Shown: positions 25,787 to 34,405, counted from the stretch's first letter. The stretch: DNA of 64,000 nucleotides from Fluviibacter phosphoraccumulans (GCF_016110345.1 NZ_AP019011.1:124001-188000); one strand, 5' to 3'. Numbers and translations are program-made. The notes: generated by a model from the letters alone, not told the origin.

Positions 25787-27037
25787 ATGTTCTCAGCCCG
25801 CGACACCCTGCAGCAAGTTGATCCCGAACTCTGGCAAGTCATTCAGGCGGAAGACCGCCGCCAGGAAGATCATATCGAACTGATCGCCTCGGAAAACTAC
25901 GTTTCCTATGCCGTGATGCAGGCACAAGGTTCGCAATTGACCAACAAGTACGCCGAAGGTTATCCGGGCAAGCGCTACTACGGTGGTTGCGAGCATGTTG
26001 ACGTGGTTGAGCAGATCGCGATTGATCGTTTGAAGGCATTGTTCGGCGCTGATGCCGCCAACGTGCAGCCGAATTCGGGTTCGCAGGCCAATCAGGCCGT
26101 GCTGATGGCCTTTGCCAAGCCGGGCGACACCATCATGGGCATGAGCCTGGCCGAAGGGGGTCACCTGACCCACGGTATGCCGCTCAATATGTCCGGCAAG
26201 TGGTTTAACGTCGTTTCCTACGGCCTCAACGAAAAAGAAGAGATCGATTACGACCAGGTAGAAAAGCTGGCCCGTGAACACAAGCCGCGCATTATCGTGG
26301 CCGGTGCCTCGGCCTATGCATTGCGCATCGATTTCGAGCGTTTTGCCAAGATCGCTAAAGAAGTGGGCGCCATCATGTGGGTGGACATGGCGCACTACGC
26401 CGGTCTGATCGCTGCCGGTTATTACCCGAACCCGGTGCCACATGCCGATGTGGTGACCACGACCACGCACAAGACACTGCGCGGTCCGCGCGGTGGTGTG
26501 ATTCTGATGAAGGCCGAGCACGAGAAAGCACTCAACTCGGCAATTTTCCCAGGCATTCAGGGTGGCCCGCTGATGCACGTGATCGCGGCCAAAGCGACCG
26601 CGTTCAAGGAAGCTGCGACGCAAGGTTTCAAGGATTACCAGGAACAAGTCCTGAACAACGCGCGTGTTATGGCACGTGTGCTGGGTGAAGAGCGTGGTCT
26701 GCGCGTGGTATCGGGCCGTACCGAGAGCCATGTGTTCCTGCTGGATCTGCGCAACAAGAACATTACCGGTAAAGAAGCGGAAGCCGCTCTGGGTCGTGCG
26801 CACATCACCGTTAACAAGAATGGTATTCCGAACGACCCGCAGAAGCCATTTGTGACGTCGGGCATCCGCATCGGTTCGCCGGCTATGACCACGCGTGGTT
26901 TCACCGAGATCGAAGCCGAGAAGATTGCTCATCTCATTGCTGACGTGCTGGATGCGCCGACCGATGAAACCGTTCTGGCTAAAGTGCGTGAGCAGGTGTC
27001 GGCACTTTGCCAGCGTTTCCCGGTCTACGGCAAGTAA
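25787..27037 (+). CDS. glyA: Serine hydroxymethyltransferase
   Basis: PLP enzyme that makes glycine and methylene-tetrahydrofolate from serine, feeding ThyA. It is 416 aa, the standard length. The PLP lysine is K229 in TTTTHKTLRGPRGG. Other hallmarks are ELIASENY, SGSQANQAV, GMSLAEGGHLTHG and WVDMAHYAGL. Codon choice is strongly biased, as in highly expressed genes. It heads glyA-nrdR-ribD, a widely conserved proteobacterial arrangement. Confidence 0.98.
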   Translation: MFSARDTLQQVDPELWQVIQAEDRRQEDHIELIASENYVSYAVMQAQGSQLTNKYAEGYPGKRYYGGCEHVDVVEQIAIDRLKALFGADAANVQPNSGSQANQAVLMAFAKPGDTIMGMSLAEGGHLTHGMPLNMSGKWFNVVSYGLNEKEEIDYDQVEKLAREHKPRIIVAGASAYALRIDFERFAKIAKEVGAIMWVDMAHYAGLIAAGYYPNPVPHADVVTTTTHKTLRGPRGGVILMKAEHEKALNSAIFPGIQGGPLMHVIAAKATAFKEAATQGFKDYQEQVLNNARVMARVLGEERGLRVVSGRTESHVFLLDLRNKNITGKEAEAALGRAHITVNKNGIPNDPQKPFVTSGIRIGSPAMTTRGFTEIEAEKIAHLIADVLDAPTDETVLAKVREQVSALCQRFPVYGK

Positions 27038-27067
27038 GTCAGGCTCGTCGAAAAAGGACGCGGCAGG

Positions 27068-27523
27068 ATGAAGTGTCCCTTCTGTAGCGCGGATGGCACG
27101 ACCGTCGTTGAGACGCGTGAATCCGAAGAAGGGCATATCGTCCGCCGTCGTCGGCGCTGCGGTCAGTGCGAAAAACGTTTTACGACGCACGAACAGGCCG
27201 AAATTCAGTTCCCCTTTATCGTCAAACGTAACGGCTCGCGTACCGAGTTCAGTCACGACAAGCTGGCCGCTTCGTTGCAGCTCGCTTTGCGTAAACGGCC
27301 GGTCACAGCAGAAGCCATTGACTCGGCCGTATCACGTATCGAAGAAAAGCTGCTGGCGTTGGGCGAGCGTGAAGTCACCTCGCTGCAAGTGGGTGAGCTG
27401 GTCATGCGCGAACTGAAGAAGCTCGATAAGGTCGCTTACGTGCGCTTCGCTTCGGTGTATCGTAACTTCACCGATATCGATGAGTTCTCCGAAGTCATCC
27501 GTGAGATATCGCCGGTCGCTTGA
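27068..27523 (+). CDS. nrdR: Transcriptional repressor NrdR
   Basis: Zinc-ribbon/ATP-cone repressor of ribonucleotide reductase operons, sensing dATP against ATP. It is 151 aa. The zinc ribbon ligands are C3, C6, C31 and C34. The ATP-cone spans about residues 49-139 (KRNGSRTEFSHDKLAASL...VAYVRFASVYRNF). It lies 30 bp after glyA. With Dgt, Dcd and ThyA encoded nearby, the window is rich in dNTP control. Confidence 0.97.
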   Translation: MKCPFCSADGTTVVETRESEEGHIVRRRRRCGQCEKRFTTHEQAEIQFPFIVKRNGSRTEFSHDKLAASLQLALRKRPVTAEAIDSAVSRIEEKLLALGEREVTSLQVGELVMRELKKLDKVAYVRFASVYRNFTDIDEFSEVIREISPVA

Positions 27524-27552
27524 CCGACGATATAAAGTAGCGGGTGCCGAGT

Positions 27553-28698
27553 ATGCCCGAAGCAACAATTCAGATGCCCACCGCTGCTGATGCAGCCTGG
27601 ATGGCGCGTGCTTTGCAGCTTGCGATTCATGGGCTCTACACCACCGGCGTGAATCCGCGTGTGGGCTGCGTGCTGGTTAAAGACAGCCAGTTGATTGGCG
27701 AAGGTTGGCATGAGCGTGCGGGTGAAGCGCATGCGGAAGTCATGGCCCTACGAGACGCTGAGCGTCGTGGCCATGACGTGAAGGGTGCCACCGCGTACGT
27801 CACGCTCGAACCTTGTGCGCATCATGGCAAAACCCCCCCGTGTGCCGAGGCGTTAATCAACGCCGGCATCAGCCGCGTCGTCGCGGCGATGGCAGATCCG
27901 AACCCCCTGGTGGCCGGTAAAGGCTTCGCGCTGCTCCAAGCCGCTGGCATCGCGGTTGCCGCACCGCTGATGGCAGCAGAAGCCGAAGCGTTAAATGTGG
28001 GTTTCGTTAAGCGCATGCGCCTTGGTCTGCCTTGGGTGCGTCTTAAAACGGCCGGGAGTCTCGATGGCCGCAGTGCGCTGGCCAATGGGCAGAGTCAGTG
28101 GATCACCGGCCCTGAAGCGCGTGCCGACGGCCATCGCTTTCGCGCACGGGCGCAAGCCATCATTACCGGTGTTGGTACGGTGGTTGCCGATGACCCTCTG
28201 TTAACCGTGCGCGATGTAGCTGCACCGACCGGACAAACGGGCCAGCCGCTACCGCGCACAGCACCATTGCGTGTCGTGGTTGATACTCATTTGCGTACGC
28301 CAACCAGCGCCAGCATTCTGCAGGGGGGATGCCTCATTGCGACGGCCTCTGTAGATCCGATCAAGACAGCCGCATTGCAAGCAGCGGGCGCAGAAATCGT
28401 TGTGCTGCCGAGTGCCGATGGGCGCGTGGATATGGACGCGTTGCTACGGCATCTGGCGCAACGCGGCACAAACGAAGTGCATGTCGAGGCCGGTGCCCAA
28501 CTCTCCGGAAGTTTTATTAAAGCCGACTTGGTTGATGAGCTGCTGCTGTATATGGCACCGACCCTGTTGGGTAGTGATGCGCGTGGCTGGTTCGACGGTC
28601 TGAATCTGATGACGCTTGATCAGAAGGTATTACTGCAATTCCAGGATGTGCGGATGGTCGGGCCTGATCTCCGCATCATCGCGAGAGCTGTAAAATAG
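27553..28698 (+). CDS. ribD: Bifunctional riboflavin deaminase/reductase RibD
   Basis: Catalyses the second and third steps of riboflavin synthesis. It is 381 aa from the ATG at 27553. An in-frame GTG at 27544 and an ATG at 27574 are alternatives, and none has a strong ribosome site. The N-terminal cytidine-deaminase-type zinc site is H60-A-E62 with C88 and C97 (EPCAHHGKTPPC). The C-terminal reductase part begins near residue 155 (PWVRLKTAGSLDGRSA) and contains the NADPH-site ITGVGTVVADDPLL. ribE and the other rib genes that often follow are absent here; a fic gene follows instead. Confidence 0.94.
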   Translation: MPEATIQMPTAADAAWMARALQLAIHGLYTTGVNPRVGCVLVKDSQLIGEGWHERAGEAHAEVMALRDAERRGHDVKGATAYVTLEPCAHHGKTPPCAEALINAGISRVVAAMADPNPLVAGKGFALLQAAGIAVAAPLMAAEAEALNVGFVKRMRLGLPWVRLKTAGSLDGRSALANGQSQWITGPEARADGHRFRARAQAIITGVGTVVADDPLLTVRDVAAPTGQTGQPLPRTAPLRVVVDTHLRTPTSASILQGGCLIATASVDPIKTAALQAAGAEIVVLPSADGRVDMDALLRHLAQRGTNEVHVEAGAQLSGSFIKADLVDELLLYMAPTLLGSDARGWFDGLNLMTLDQKVLLQFQDVRMVGPDLRIIARAVK

Positions 28699-28700
28699 CT

Positions 28701-28763
28701 AACTCATTGAATGAGTTGACGCTGCGGAGAATAAGCCTAATAATCTCCGCATGAAAAGCGGAG
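28701..28763 (+). promoter_or_regulatory. Control region of fic: operator-like palindrome and alternative hairpins
   Basis: AACTCATT-G-AATGAGTT (28701-28717) is a perfect 17-bp palindrome just after the ribD stop, fitting a dimeric DNA-binding protein. TGCGGAGA (28723-28730) can pair with TCTCCGCA (28744-28751), reaching the first base of the fic ATG. The same CTCCGC (28745-28750) can instead pair with GCGGAG inside fic (28758-28763), with the ATG in the loop. The two hairpins exclude each other. No normal Shine-Dalgarno precedes the ATG. Confidence 0.6.
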
Positions 28764-29869
28764 GTTATCGTTACGTCTGGCAGCATCCTGAATGGCCGCA
28801 TTGGTCTTATGACCCCAAGCGCTTGATGCCGTTGCTCGCCCAAGTGCATCAGGCGCAAGGGCTGTTGCGCGGGCAGCTGCATGGTCTGGGTATGGATCAG
28901 CAGGATCAGGCCAATCTGCGAGTGCTGACCGAAGATGTGCTGAAGACCAGTGAGATTGAAGGTGCCTCACTTAACCCGGAATCGGTACGATCATCAATCG
29001 CTCGCCGCCTCGGCGTAGATATCGGTGCCTTGGCACCGTCAGACCGACACGTTGAGGGTGTGGTCGATATGGTGCTCGATGCCACCAGCAACTACCAAAC
29101 ACCGCTAACCGTACAACGCCTCTTTGCCTGGCATGCAGGAATGTTCCCTACGGGTCAAAGTGGTCTGAGCAAAATCCGCACGGGGGATTGGCGCGATGAC
29201 GCTGATGGGCCCATGCAGGTCGTATCGGGTCCGATGCATCGACCCAAGGTGCATTTTGAAGCACCGCCTGCGCAACAGCTTGATGCCGAGGTTAAAGACT
29301 TCCTGCTTTGGTTTAATGTGGATCAGCAAGACGACCCGCTCATCAAAGCTGGGCTGGCACACCTGTGGTTTGTAACCCTCCACCCATTCGACGATGGCAA
29401 TGGTCGTATTGCACGCGCAGTTGGCGATATGGTGCTTGCCCGTGCCGATCAATCGGCCAATAGATTTTATAGTCTGTCATCGCAGATTCAGTTGGAACGC
29501 AAAGCCTATTACGACGGTCTGGAACGGACACAGAAAGGTGACTTAAACGTCACCGAATGGCTGGCGTGGTTCCTGGGCTGTTTGCTGCGTGCCGTTCAAC
29601 GATCTGACGAAACGCTCTCGTTGGTTTTGGGTAAAGCGACCTTCTGGAAACGCTGGGCAAGCACGTCTATGAACGAGCGTCAGATCAAACTATTGAATCG
29701 ATTGCTCGATGGATTCGACGGCAAACTGACCACCAGCAAATGGGCGGCGATAGCAAAATGCTCACAGGACACGGCGCATCGCGACATCAAAGATCTTATG
29801 GAGAAGAGTGTGCTGAAGCAGGCTGAAGGTGGCGGGCGGAGTACGAGCTACGTTTTGACCGGATGCTAG
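28751..29869 (+). CDS. Fic-family protein adenylyltransferase with DUF4172 and winged helix
   Basis: Fic enzymes transfer AMP (or another nucleotide part) to a protein hydroxyl; the target is unknown. It is 372 aa. An N-terminal DUF4172-type domain starts YVWQHPEWPHW. The inhibitory helix matches the class II (S/T)xxxE(G/N) rule at T66-G71 (TSEIEG). The catalytic core HPFDDGNGR is at 211-219, with R222 completing HxFx(D/E)GNGRxxR. A winged helix-turn-helix forms the C-terminus (about 310-372), suggesting DNA binding, perhaps autoregulation. All key residues are intact. No antitoxin gene is adjacent; inhibition is internal. It looks inserted between ribD and moeB. Confidence 0.92.
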   Translation: MKSGGYRYVWQHPEWPHWSYDPKRLMPLLAQVHQAQGLLRGQLHGLGMDQQDQANLRVLTEDVLKTSEIEGASLNPESVRSSIARRLGVDIGALAPSDRHVEGVVDMVLDATSNYQTPLTVQRLFAWHAGMFPTGQSGLSKIRTGDWRDDADGPMQVVSGPMHRPKVHFEAPPAQQLDAEVKDFLLWFNVDQQDDPLIKAGLAHLWFVTLHPFDDGNGRIARAVGDMVLARADQSANRFYSLSSQIQLERKAYYDGLERTQKGDLNVTEWLAWFLGCLLRAVQRSDETLSLVLGKATFWKRWASTSMNERQIKLLNRLLDGFDGKLTTSKWAAIAKCSQDTAHRDIKDLMEKSVLKQAEGGGRSTSYVLTGC

Positions 29870-29998
29870 GGTCAGATCTGGGCGGGCGTAAAGAATGTAA
29901 ACAGCACGCTTAGCTTTGCCACGGGGGTGTCATTTGCCGCGGACAACGATGTGCCCTTTGGTCAAGCTGACCTCTTCTCTGGTGCCTGCGGATAAGCG
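29870..29998. other. Short non-coding stretch, possible gene relic
   Basis: The 129 bp between fic and the moeB stop hold no gene with a start codon. One plus-strand frame is open from 29873 to a TAA near 29994 without any start, and could be the tail of a lost gene; it matches nothing I recognise. Confidence 0.25.
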
Positions 29999-30739
29999 CT
30001 ATTTTGTGCAAACTTTGCAGTTGGGATCTTTGCGAACCTTTGATTTCGACCATTGACCACTGAGGGCGTCGTAACGCTGTAGCCCACTGGCGGGCGCCCC
30101 AAATCCTGCCAACAATTTGATGGCCTCTACCGCCTGCATGCAACCGATAACGCCCGTGAGCGGTGCCAGTATGCCCGTGGTGGCGCAGCGCAGCTCTTCG
30201 TCACTGCTGTCCTCGGGGTAGAGGCAAGCGTAGCAGGGAGCATACGGTTGACGTGGATCCATCACAAAGAGTTGCCCACTGAGTTTGATGGCCGCCCCGG
30301 AGACCAGGGGTTTCTTGAGCGAAACACAGACTCGGTTCAGTGCATAGCGCGTAGTGAAGTTGTCGCTGCAATCTAAAACGATATCGGCCTTAGCGACGGC
30401 CTCGTTTAATGCAGCACCTGCCAGTCTGGGTAAGGGCAGCACCCGGCATTCCGGATTGACGATACTGAGGGCTGCCTGAGCACTGGTGGTTTTGGTTTGG
30501 CCGATACGTGCTTCGGTATGCAGAATCTGGCGTTGCAGGTTGCTCAGTTCAACGGTGTCGCCGTCGGCAATGCTGAGGGTGCCGATGCCAGCACTGGCTA
30601 GATACAGCGCTGCTGGAGAGCCCAGGCCACCCGCACCAATAATTAGGGCATGGCTGGCCAGAAGTTTCTCCTGGCCCTCGATGCCGATTTCGTCGACCAG
30701 AATATGCCGGCTGTAGCGCAGCAGTTGCTGGTCGTTCAT
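29999..30739 (-). CDS. moeB: MoeB/ThiF-type adenylyltransferase
   Basis: E1-like enzyme that adenylates the C-terminal glycine of a ubiquitin-like sulfur carrier (MoaD or ThiS). It is 246 aa. The nucleotide loop GAGGLGSPAALYLA lies near residues 35-48, with RQILH, the DCSDNF box (DIVLDCSDNFTTRYALN) and zinc cysteines CYAC and CKVC near the C-terminus. Sequence alone does not separate MoeB from ThiF. It lies 6 bp after ctpA in a gpmA-ctpA-moeB operon that is typical of Burkholderiales. Confidence 0.9.
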   Translation of the reverse strand: MNDQQLLRYSRHILVDEIGIEGQEKLLASHALIIGAGGLGSPAALYLASAGIGTLSIADGDTVELSNLQRQILHTEARIGQTKTTSAQAALSIVNPECRVLPLPRLAGAALNEAVAKADIVLDCSDNFTTRYALNRVCVSLKKPLVSGAAIKLSGQLFVMDPRQPYAPCYACLYPEDSSDEELRCATTGILAPLTGVIGCMQAVEAIKLLAGFGAPASGLQRYDALSGQWSKSKVRKDPNCKVCTK

Positions 30740-30745
30740 GCTGGC

Positions 30746-32257
30746 TTACTGAACAGGCTTAGCCGGTTTCTCTGTCACGGCCGGTTCGTTGGCACTTACT
30801 TTGGCGTCTTTGTTGGCAGCCACCGGCGGTGTGCCGCCCAGGCGCTTGATAGCCTCAACAAACTGACGATCCTTTGCCGTGGTGTAATCGGCAATAGCTA
30901 GCCCCGGCTCCATGTCATCGTCCTTGGCGCTGTTTTTGCCATTCTTGTTATTGGCTTTGTCAGCCTCCGGCTTGCTGTCTTTAGCGTCCTTGTCTTTTTC
31001 ATTGACCAGGTGGCCGCCCAAATCAGCTTCACGCAGGCCATTTTTCTTGGCGCCGGGCGTTTCTTCAACTTCCACATCCGGCTCGATGCCTTTGGCCTGA
31101 ATAGAGCGACCCTTGGGCGTGTAGTAACGTGCGGTGGTGATCTTAATCGCCGTATTACCGGGGAGCGGCAACACCGTTTGGACCGAGCCTTTACCAAAGG
31201 TCTGGGTGCCGAGCACCGTGGCACGTTTGTAATCCTGCAATGCGCCAGCGACAATCTCAGAGGCTGAAGCAGAGCCACCGTTTACCAGAACGATCATCGG
31301 CACGGTTTTAATGCCGGCGGGTAGGTTACGCAAGTCGTCTTCACGACCGTGCTGGTAATCCTCTGGTTTGGCGTAAAACTTGTGCTTGGCATCCGGTGCG
31401 CGACCATCGGTGGACACCACCAGATCATCCGGCGGCAAGAAGACCGCTGAAACACCCACAGCCGCGTTGAGCAAGCCACCCGGATCGTTACGCAGATCCA
31501 GAATCAGACCTTTGAGCGGGCCGTTCTTATAGAGTTGATTCACCGCGTTGACGAGGGCGCTGATGGTGGTTTCCTGGAACTGGGTGATGCGTACATAGCC
31601 ATAACCCGGTTCCAGCATCTTGAATTTGACGGACTGCACTTTGATGACTTCACGCGTCAGCGTCACGACCAGTGGCTTGTTCATGCCTTTGCGGGCAATG
31701 GTCAGCGTCACCTGGGTCTTGGGTTTGCCGCGCAGTTTCTTGACGGCTTCGTTCAGGGTCAGTCCCTTGACCGCAGTGTCGTCGATCTTGACGATGAGAT
31801 CACCGGTTTTCAGACCGGCACGCGCTGCTGGCGTATCTTCGATCGGAGCAATGACTTTAACGAAACCATCTTCCATGCCCACTTCAATGCCCAAGCCACC
31901 AAATTCGCCATGCGTGCCGACTTGCAGTTCTTTGAAGGCTTCGGCGTCCAAATAGGTAGAGTGAGGGTCCAAATTAGAGACCATGCCCGAGATGGCATTG
32001 TTGATCAGCTTCTTGTCTTCAACCGGTTCGACGTAACCCTGTTTGATCGCATTAAAGACTTCTGCAAAGGTGCGCAGGTCTTGAATCGGCAGGCCAGTCG
32101 TCTGGCTGGGTGGTGAGGCTTTTTCAGCAAACGCAGGCAGTTGCAGGGCGATCAGGATACCGGCCACCACGCCGGCCAGACCGACACTGGCCGTACGCAT
32201 CCATTTGGCCTTGGCTTGCTTGGGCGTTGAATCAGTCGGTGGGATCTGGCTGGGCAT
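30746..32257 (-). CDS. ctpA: Carboxy-terminal processing protease, S41A family
   Basis: Periplasmic Ser/Lys protease trimming C-termini or degrading lipoproteins and cell-wall enzymes. It is 503 aa from the ATG at 32257 (MPSQIPPTD), with CAGGA about 9 nt upstream. An uncleaved or signal-anchor segment lies around residues 22-44 (SVGLAGVVAGILIALQLPAFA). A PDZ domain covers about 95-180 (FGGLGIEVGMEDGFVKVIAP). The catalytic serine lies in NGGSASASEI and the lysine in TFGKGSVQT. A Lys/Asp/Asn-rich low-complexity stretch around 425-455 precedes a short helical end. Second gene of gpmA-ctpA-moeB. Confidence 0.93.
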   Translation of the reverse strand: MPSQIPPTDSTPKQAKAKWMRTASVGLAGVVAGILIALQLPAFAEKASPPSQTTGLPIQDLRTFAEVFNAIKQGYVEPVEDKKLINNAISGMVSNLDPHSTYLDAEAFKELQVGTHGEFGGLGIEVGMEDGFVKVIAPIEDTPAARAGLKTGDLIVKIDDTAVKGLTLNEAVKKLRGKPKTQVTLTIARKGMNKPLVVTLTREVIKVQSVKFKMLEPGYGYVRITQFQETTISALVNAVNQLYKNGPLKGLILDLRNDPGGLLNAAVGVSAVFLPPDDLVVSTDGRAPDAKHKFYAKPEDYQHGREDDLRNLPAGIKTVPMIVLVNGGSASASEIVAGALQDYKRATVLGTQTFGKGSVQTVLPLPGNTAIKITTARYYTPKGRSIQAKGIEPDVEVEETPGAKKNGLREADLGGHLVNEKDKDAKDSKPEADKANNKNGKNSAKDDDMEPGLAIADYTTAKDRQFVEAIKRLGGTPPVAANKDAKVSANEPAVTEKPAKPVQ

Positions 32258-32288
32258 GTTGGCGGTTCCTGTCGTCGAGTGACGGCGA

Positions 32289-33050
32289 TTATTTCTTGGC
32301 AGCTTGCTGTGCAACGGCAGCAGCAGCGGCAGCCGCCGCTTCCTGGTCGCCCAGGTAGTAGCTACGGATTGGTTTGAGTGTTTCGTCATCAAGTTCATAA
32401 ACCAGCGGGATACCCGTTGGAATATTCAGCTCAACGATGTCGGCATCTGAAATATTGTCCAGATATTTGACCAATGCACGAATCGAATTGCCGTGGGCGG
32501 CAACGATCACGCTCTTGCCGGACTGAACAGCCGGGGCAATGGTGTTTTCCCAGAATGGGACGAAACGGGCGACCGTGTCTTTCAGACATTCGGTCATCGG
32601 CAGTTCTTTTTCAGATAATCCTGAAAACGATTCGCCGTAGCGCGCGTCAAAACGCGGATGACGTGGATCATCAAATTCCAGGGCCGGTGGTGGGGTGTCG
32701 TAGCTACGACGCCAGACCAGCACCTGATCATCACCGTATTTGGCCGCAGTTTCAGCCTTGTTCAGACCCTGCAAGGCGCCGTAGTGGCGCTCGTTCAGAC
32801 GCCAGCTGCGCTGGATCGGAATCCACAGGCGGTCCATTTCTTCTAGGGACAGCCAGAGCGTGCGCATCGCGCGCTTGAGCACGGAGGAGTAAGCCTGGTC
32901 AAAAGCAAAGCCGGCTTCTTTCATCAGGCGGCCCGCCTGACGTGCCTCTTCAATGCCTTTTTCGGTCAGATCAACGTCGGTCCAGCCCGTAAAGCGGTTT
33001 TCTTTATTCCACGAAGATTCGCCGTGGCGGAGCAGCACAATTTTTTTCAT
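32289..33050 (-). CDS. gpmA: 2,3-bisphosphoglycerate-dependent phosphoglycerate mutase
   Basis: Interconverts 3- and 2-phosphoglycerate in glycolysis. It is 253 aa. The phosphohistidine is H9 in LLRHGESSWNKENRFTGW; also NERHYGALQGLNK, WRRSYDTPPP and the second histidine in VAAHGNSIRAL. The C-terminus ends in eight alanines followed by VAQQAAKK, an unusual flexible tail. The start is the ATG at 33050; an in-frame ATG 18 bp upstream is possible. First gene of gpmA-ctpA-moeB, divergent from the rhodanese gene. Confidence 0.96.
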   Translation of the reverse strand: MKKIVLLRHGESSWNKENRFTGWTDVDLTEKGIEEARQAGRLMKEAGFAFDQAYSSVLKRAMRTLWLSLEEMDRLWIPIQRSWRLNERHYGALQGLNKAETAAKYGDDQVLVWRRSYDTPPPALEFDDPRHPRFDARYGESFSGLSEKELPMTECLKDTVARFVPFWENTIAPAVQSGKSVIVAAHGNSIRALVKYLDNISDADIVELNIPTGIPLVYELDDETLKPIRSYYLGDQEAAAAAAAAVAQQAAKK

Positions 33051-33096
33051 GATGAGAATTCCATTCATCCGGTATAAATGAATCAGTCCGCTATTC

Positions 33097-33102
33097 TATA
33101 AT
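33097..33102 (+). promoter_or_regulatory. Candidate -10 of the rhodanese-grxC-secB operon
   Basis: Perfect TATAAT 58 bp before the rhodanese ATG in the 109-bp gap to the divergent gpmA. The -35 region is not close to consensus. Confidence 0.4.
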
Positions 33103-33159
33103 GATGCAGGCGCTGACTCTAGCTGCCGAGCCTTCGACTTCGTATTTTCTGGAAAAAAC

Positions 33160-33588
33160 ATGGATTTCTTTCTACAGCCTATCAATCTGGGCCTTATGGC
33201 GATTGCACTGATTTCTGGGGCCTTGCTGGTCCGCCAGGTGGTGCAACCGGGGGGTAAATCCGTTTCGCCACAGGTGGCCATTGCCCTCACCGATAAAGAA
33301 GGCGGCGTGCTGGTTGATGTGCGCGAAGAACACGAAGTTGCCGTTGAGCACATTCAGGGTAGTCAGTTTATCCCGCTCAAAGAACTGCCCGGGCAGATCG
33401 CCAAGTTGGAAAAATATCGCAAGAAGCCGGTGGTCGTGGTTTGCGCTGCGGGCCAGCGTTCTGCCGCTGCCTGCCGCTTGCTCAATAAAGCCGGTTTTGA
33501 GCATGTAAGCCAGATCGAAGGTGGTATCCAGGCCTGGGAAAAGGCCGGTCTTCCGCTCAAGCGGGGCAAAGCCCCGGCCAAGGCCTGA
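33160..33588 (+). CDS. Membrane-anchored rhodanese-like protein
   Basis: 142 aa with one N-terminal membrane segment (about residues 8-26, NLGLMAIALISGALLVRQV) followed by a single rhodanese domain. The catalytic cysteine is C95 in VVVVCAAGQRSAA, with LVDVREEHEVAVEHIQGS and GGIQAWEKAGLPL typical of the family. It probably acts in sulfur transfer or redox at the membrane; the acceptor is unknown. It comes first in rhodanese-grxC-secB-gpsA and resembles E. coli YibN, which has the same neighbours. Confidence 0.92.
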   Translation: MDFFLQPINLGLMAIALISGALLVRQVVQPGGKSVSPQVAIALTDKEGGVLVDVREEHEVAVEHIQGSQFIPLKELPGQIAKLEKYRKKPVVVVCAAGQRSAAACRLLNKAGFEHVSQIEGGIQAWEKAGLPLKRGKAPAKA

Positions 33589-33598
33589 GGAAAAGATG

Positions 33599-33853
33599 AT
33601 GCCTAAAGTTTTGATGTACTGCACCGCTGTGTGCCCCTATTGCGTGCGTGCCGAGCAATTGCTGCAGAGCAAGGGTGTGACCGAGATCGAAAAGATTCGG
33701 GTCGACCTCAATCCGGATGCGCGTGAGGCCATGATGGCACTTACCAATCGCCGGACTGTGCCACAGATCTATATCGGTGAAACCCACGTGGGTGGTTTTG
33801 ACGATCTGGCGGCGCTGGATCGTGCGGGTGGTTTAGACCCGCTGCTCAAATAA
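33599..33853 (+). CDS. grxC: Glutaredoxin 3
   Basis: Small dithiol glutaredoxin reducing disulfides and mixed glutathione disulfides. It is 84 aa from the ATG at 33599, 8 nt after GAGG; the ATG at 33596 would add one methionine. The active site is C12-P-Y-C15. The glutathione-binding TVPQIYIGETHVGGFDDL is intact. Placed directly before secB as in enterobacteria. Confidence 0.95.
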   Translation: MPKVLMYCTAVCPYCVRAEQLLQSKGVTEIEKIRVDLNPDAREAMMALTNRRTVPQIYIGETHVGGFDDLAALDRAGGLDPLLK

Positions 33854-33881
33854 TTTTTAATTTATTCACAAGGATTTCACC

Positions 33882-34385
33882 ATGGCCGATAAAGACCAAA
33901 ACAACGAGCAATCCGCAGCGGATCAACAGGCACCGGCGCAACCGATGTTTGCGATTGAAAAGCTCTACATGCGCGACATGTCGCTGGAAGTACCCAGTGG
34001 CGCCGAAGTTTTTCTGCAGCAGCAGGCACCAGAAGTCGGCGTTCAGTTTAAAACGGCATTTACCCAGCTCGGTGCGGATGCGTTTGAGGGAATTCTCCAG
34101 GTTACGGTGACCGCTAAAGCGGAGAATAAAGTTTATTTTCTGATTGAAGTGCAGCAGGCGGGTATTTTCCGCGTGGCGGGTATTCCGGAAGAGGCACTAC
34201 GTGGCTTCTTGGGCTCGGCCATTCCCAATGTGCTGTTCCCTTATGCGCGAGAGGCAGTGTCTGATGCGTCGACGCGTGCGGGTTTTCCGCCAGTGCTGCT
34301 ACAACCTGTTAACTTTGATGCCATGGCGCAAGCTGCCGACGCGCAGGCCGCCAACGAAGTTGAAGCGCCGGCCACGGTGCAGTAA
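33882..34385 (+). CDS. secB: Protein-export chaperone SecB
   Basis: Tetrameric cytoplasmic chaperone that keeps preproteins unfolded and delivers them to SecA. It is 167 aa. Family marks are FAIEKLYMRDMSLEVPS, the FLIEVQQAGIF strand and the C-terminal GFPPVLLQPVNFDAMA. An acidic, glutamine-rich N-terminus and a short C-terminal tail complete it. AAGGA lies 8 nt before the ATG. Third in its operon. Confidence 0.97.
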   Translation: MADKDQNNEQSAADQQAPAQPMFAIEKLYMRDMSLEVPSGAEVFLQQQAPEVGVQFKTAFTQLGADAFEGILQVTVTAKAENKVYFLIEVQQAGIFRVAGIPEEALRGFLGSAIPNVLFPYAREAVSDASTRAGFPPVLLQPVNFDAMAQAADAQAANEVEAPATVQ

Positions 34386-34405
34386 TTTATTCGCCAGATA
34401 GACAC

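Noticed and set aside
25793..27256. 487-codon minus-strand frame opposite glyA and part of nrdR
   Set aside because: Same codon-bias artefact; the sense genes are certain and the antisense protein has no recognisable domain.
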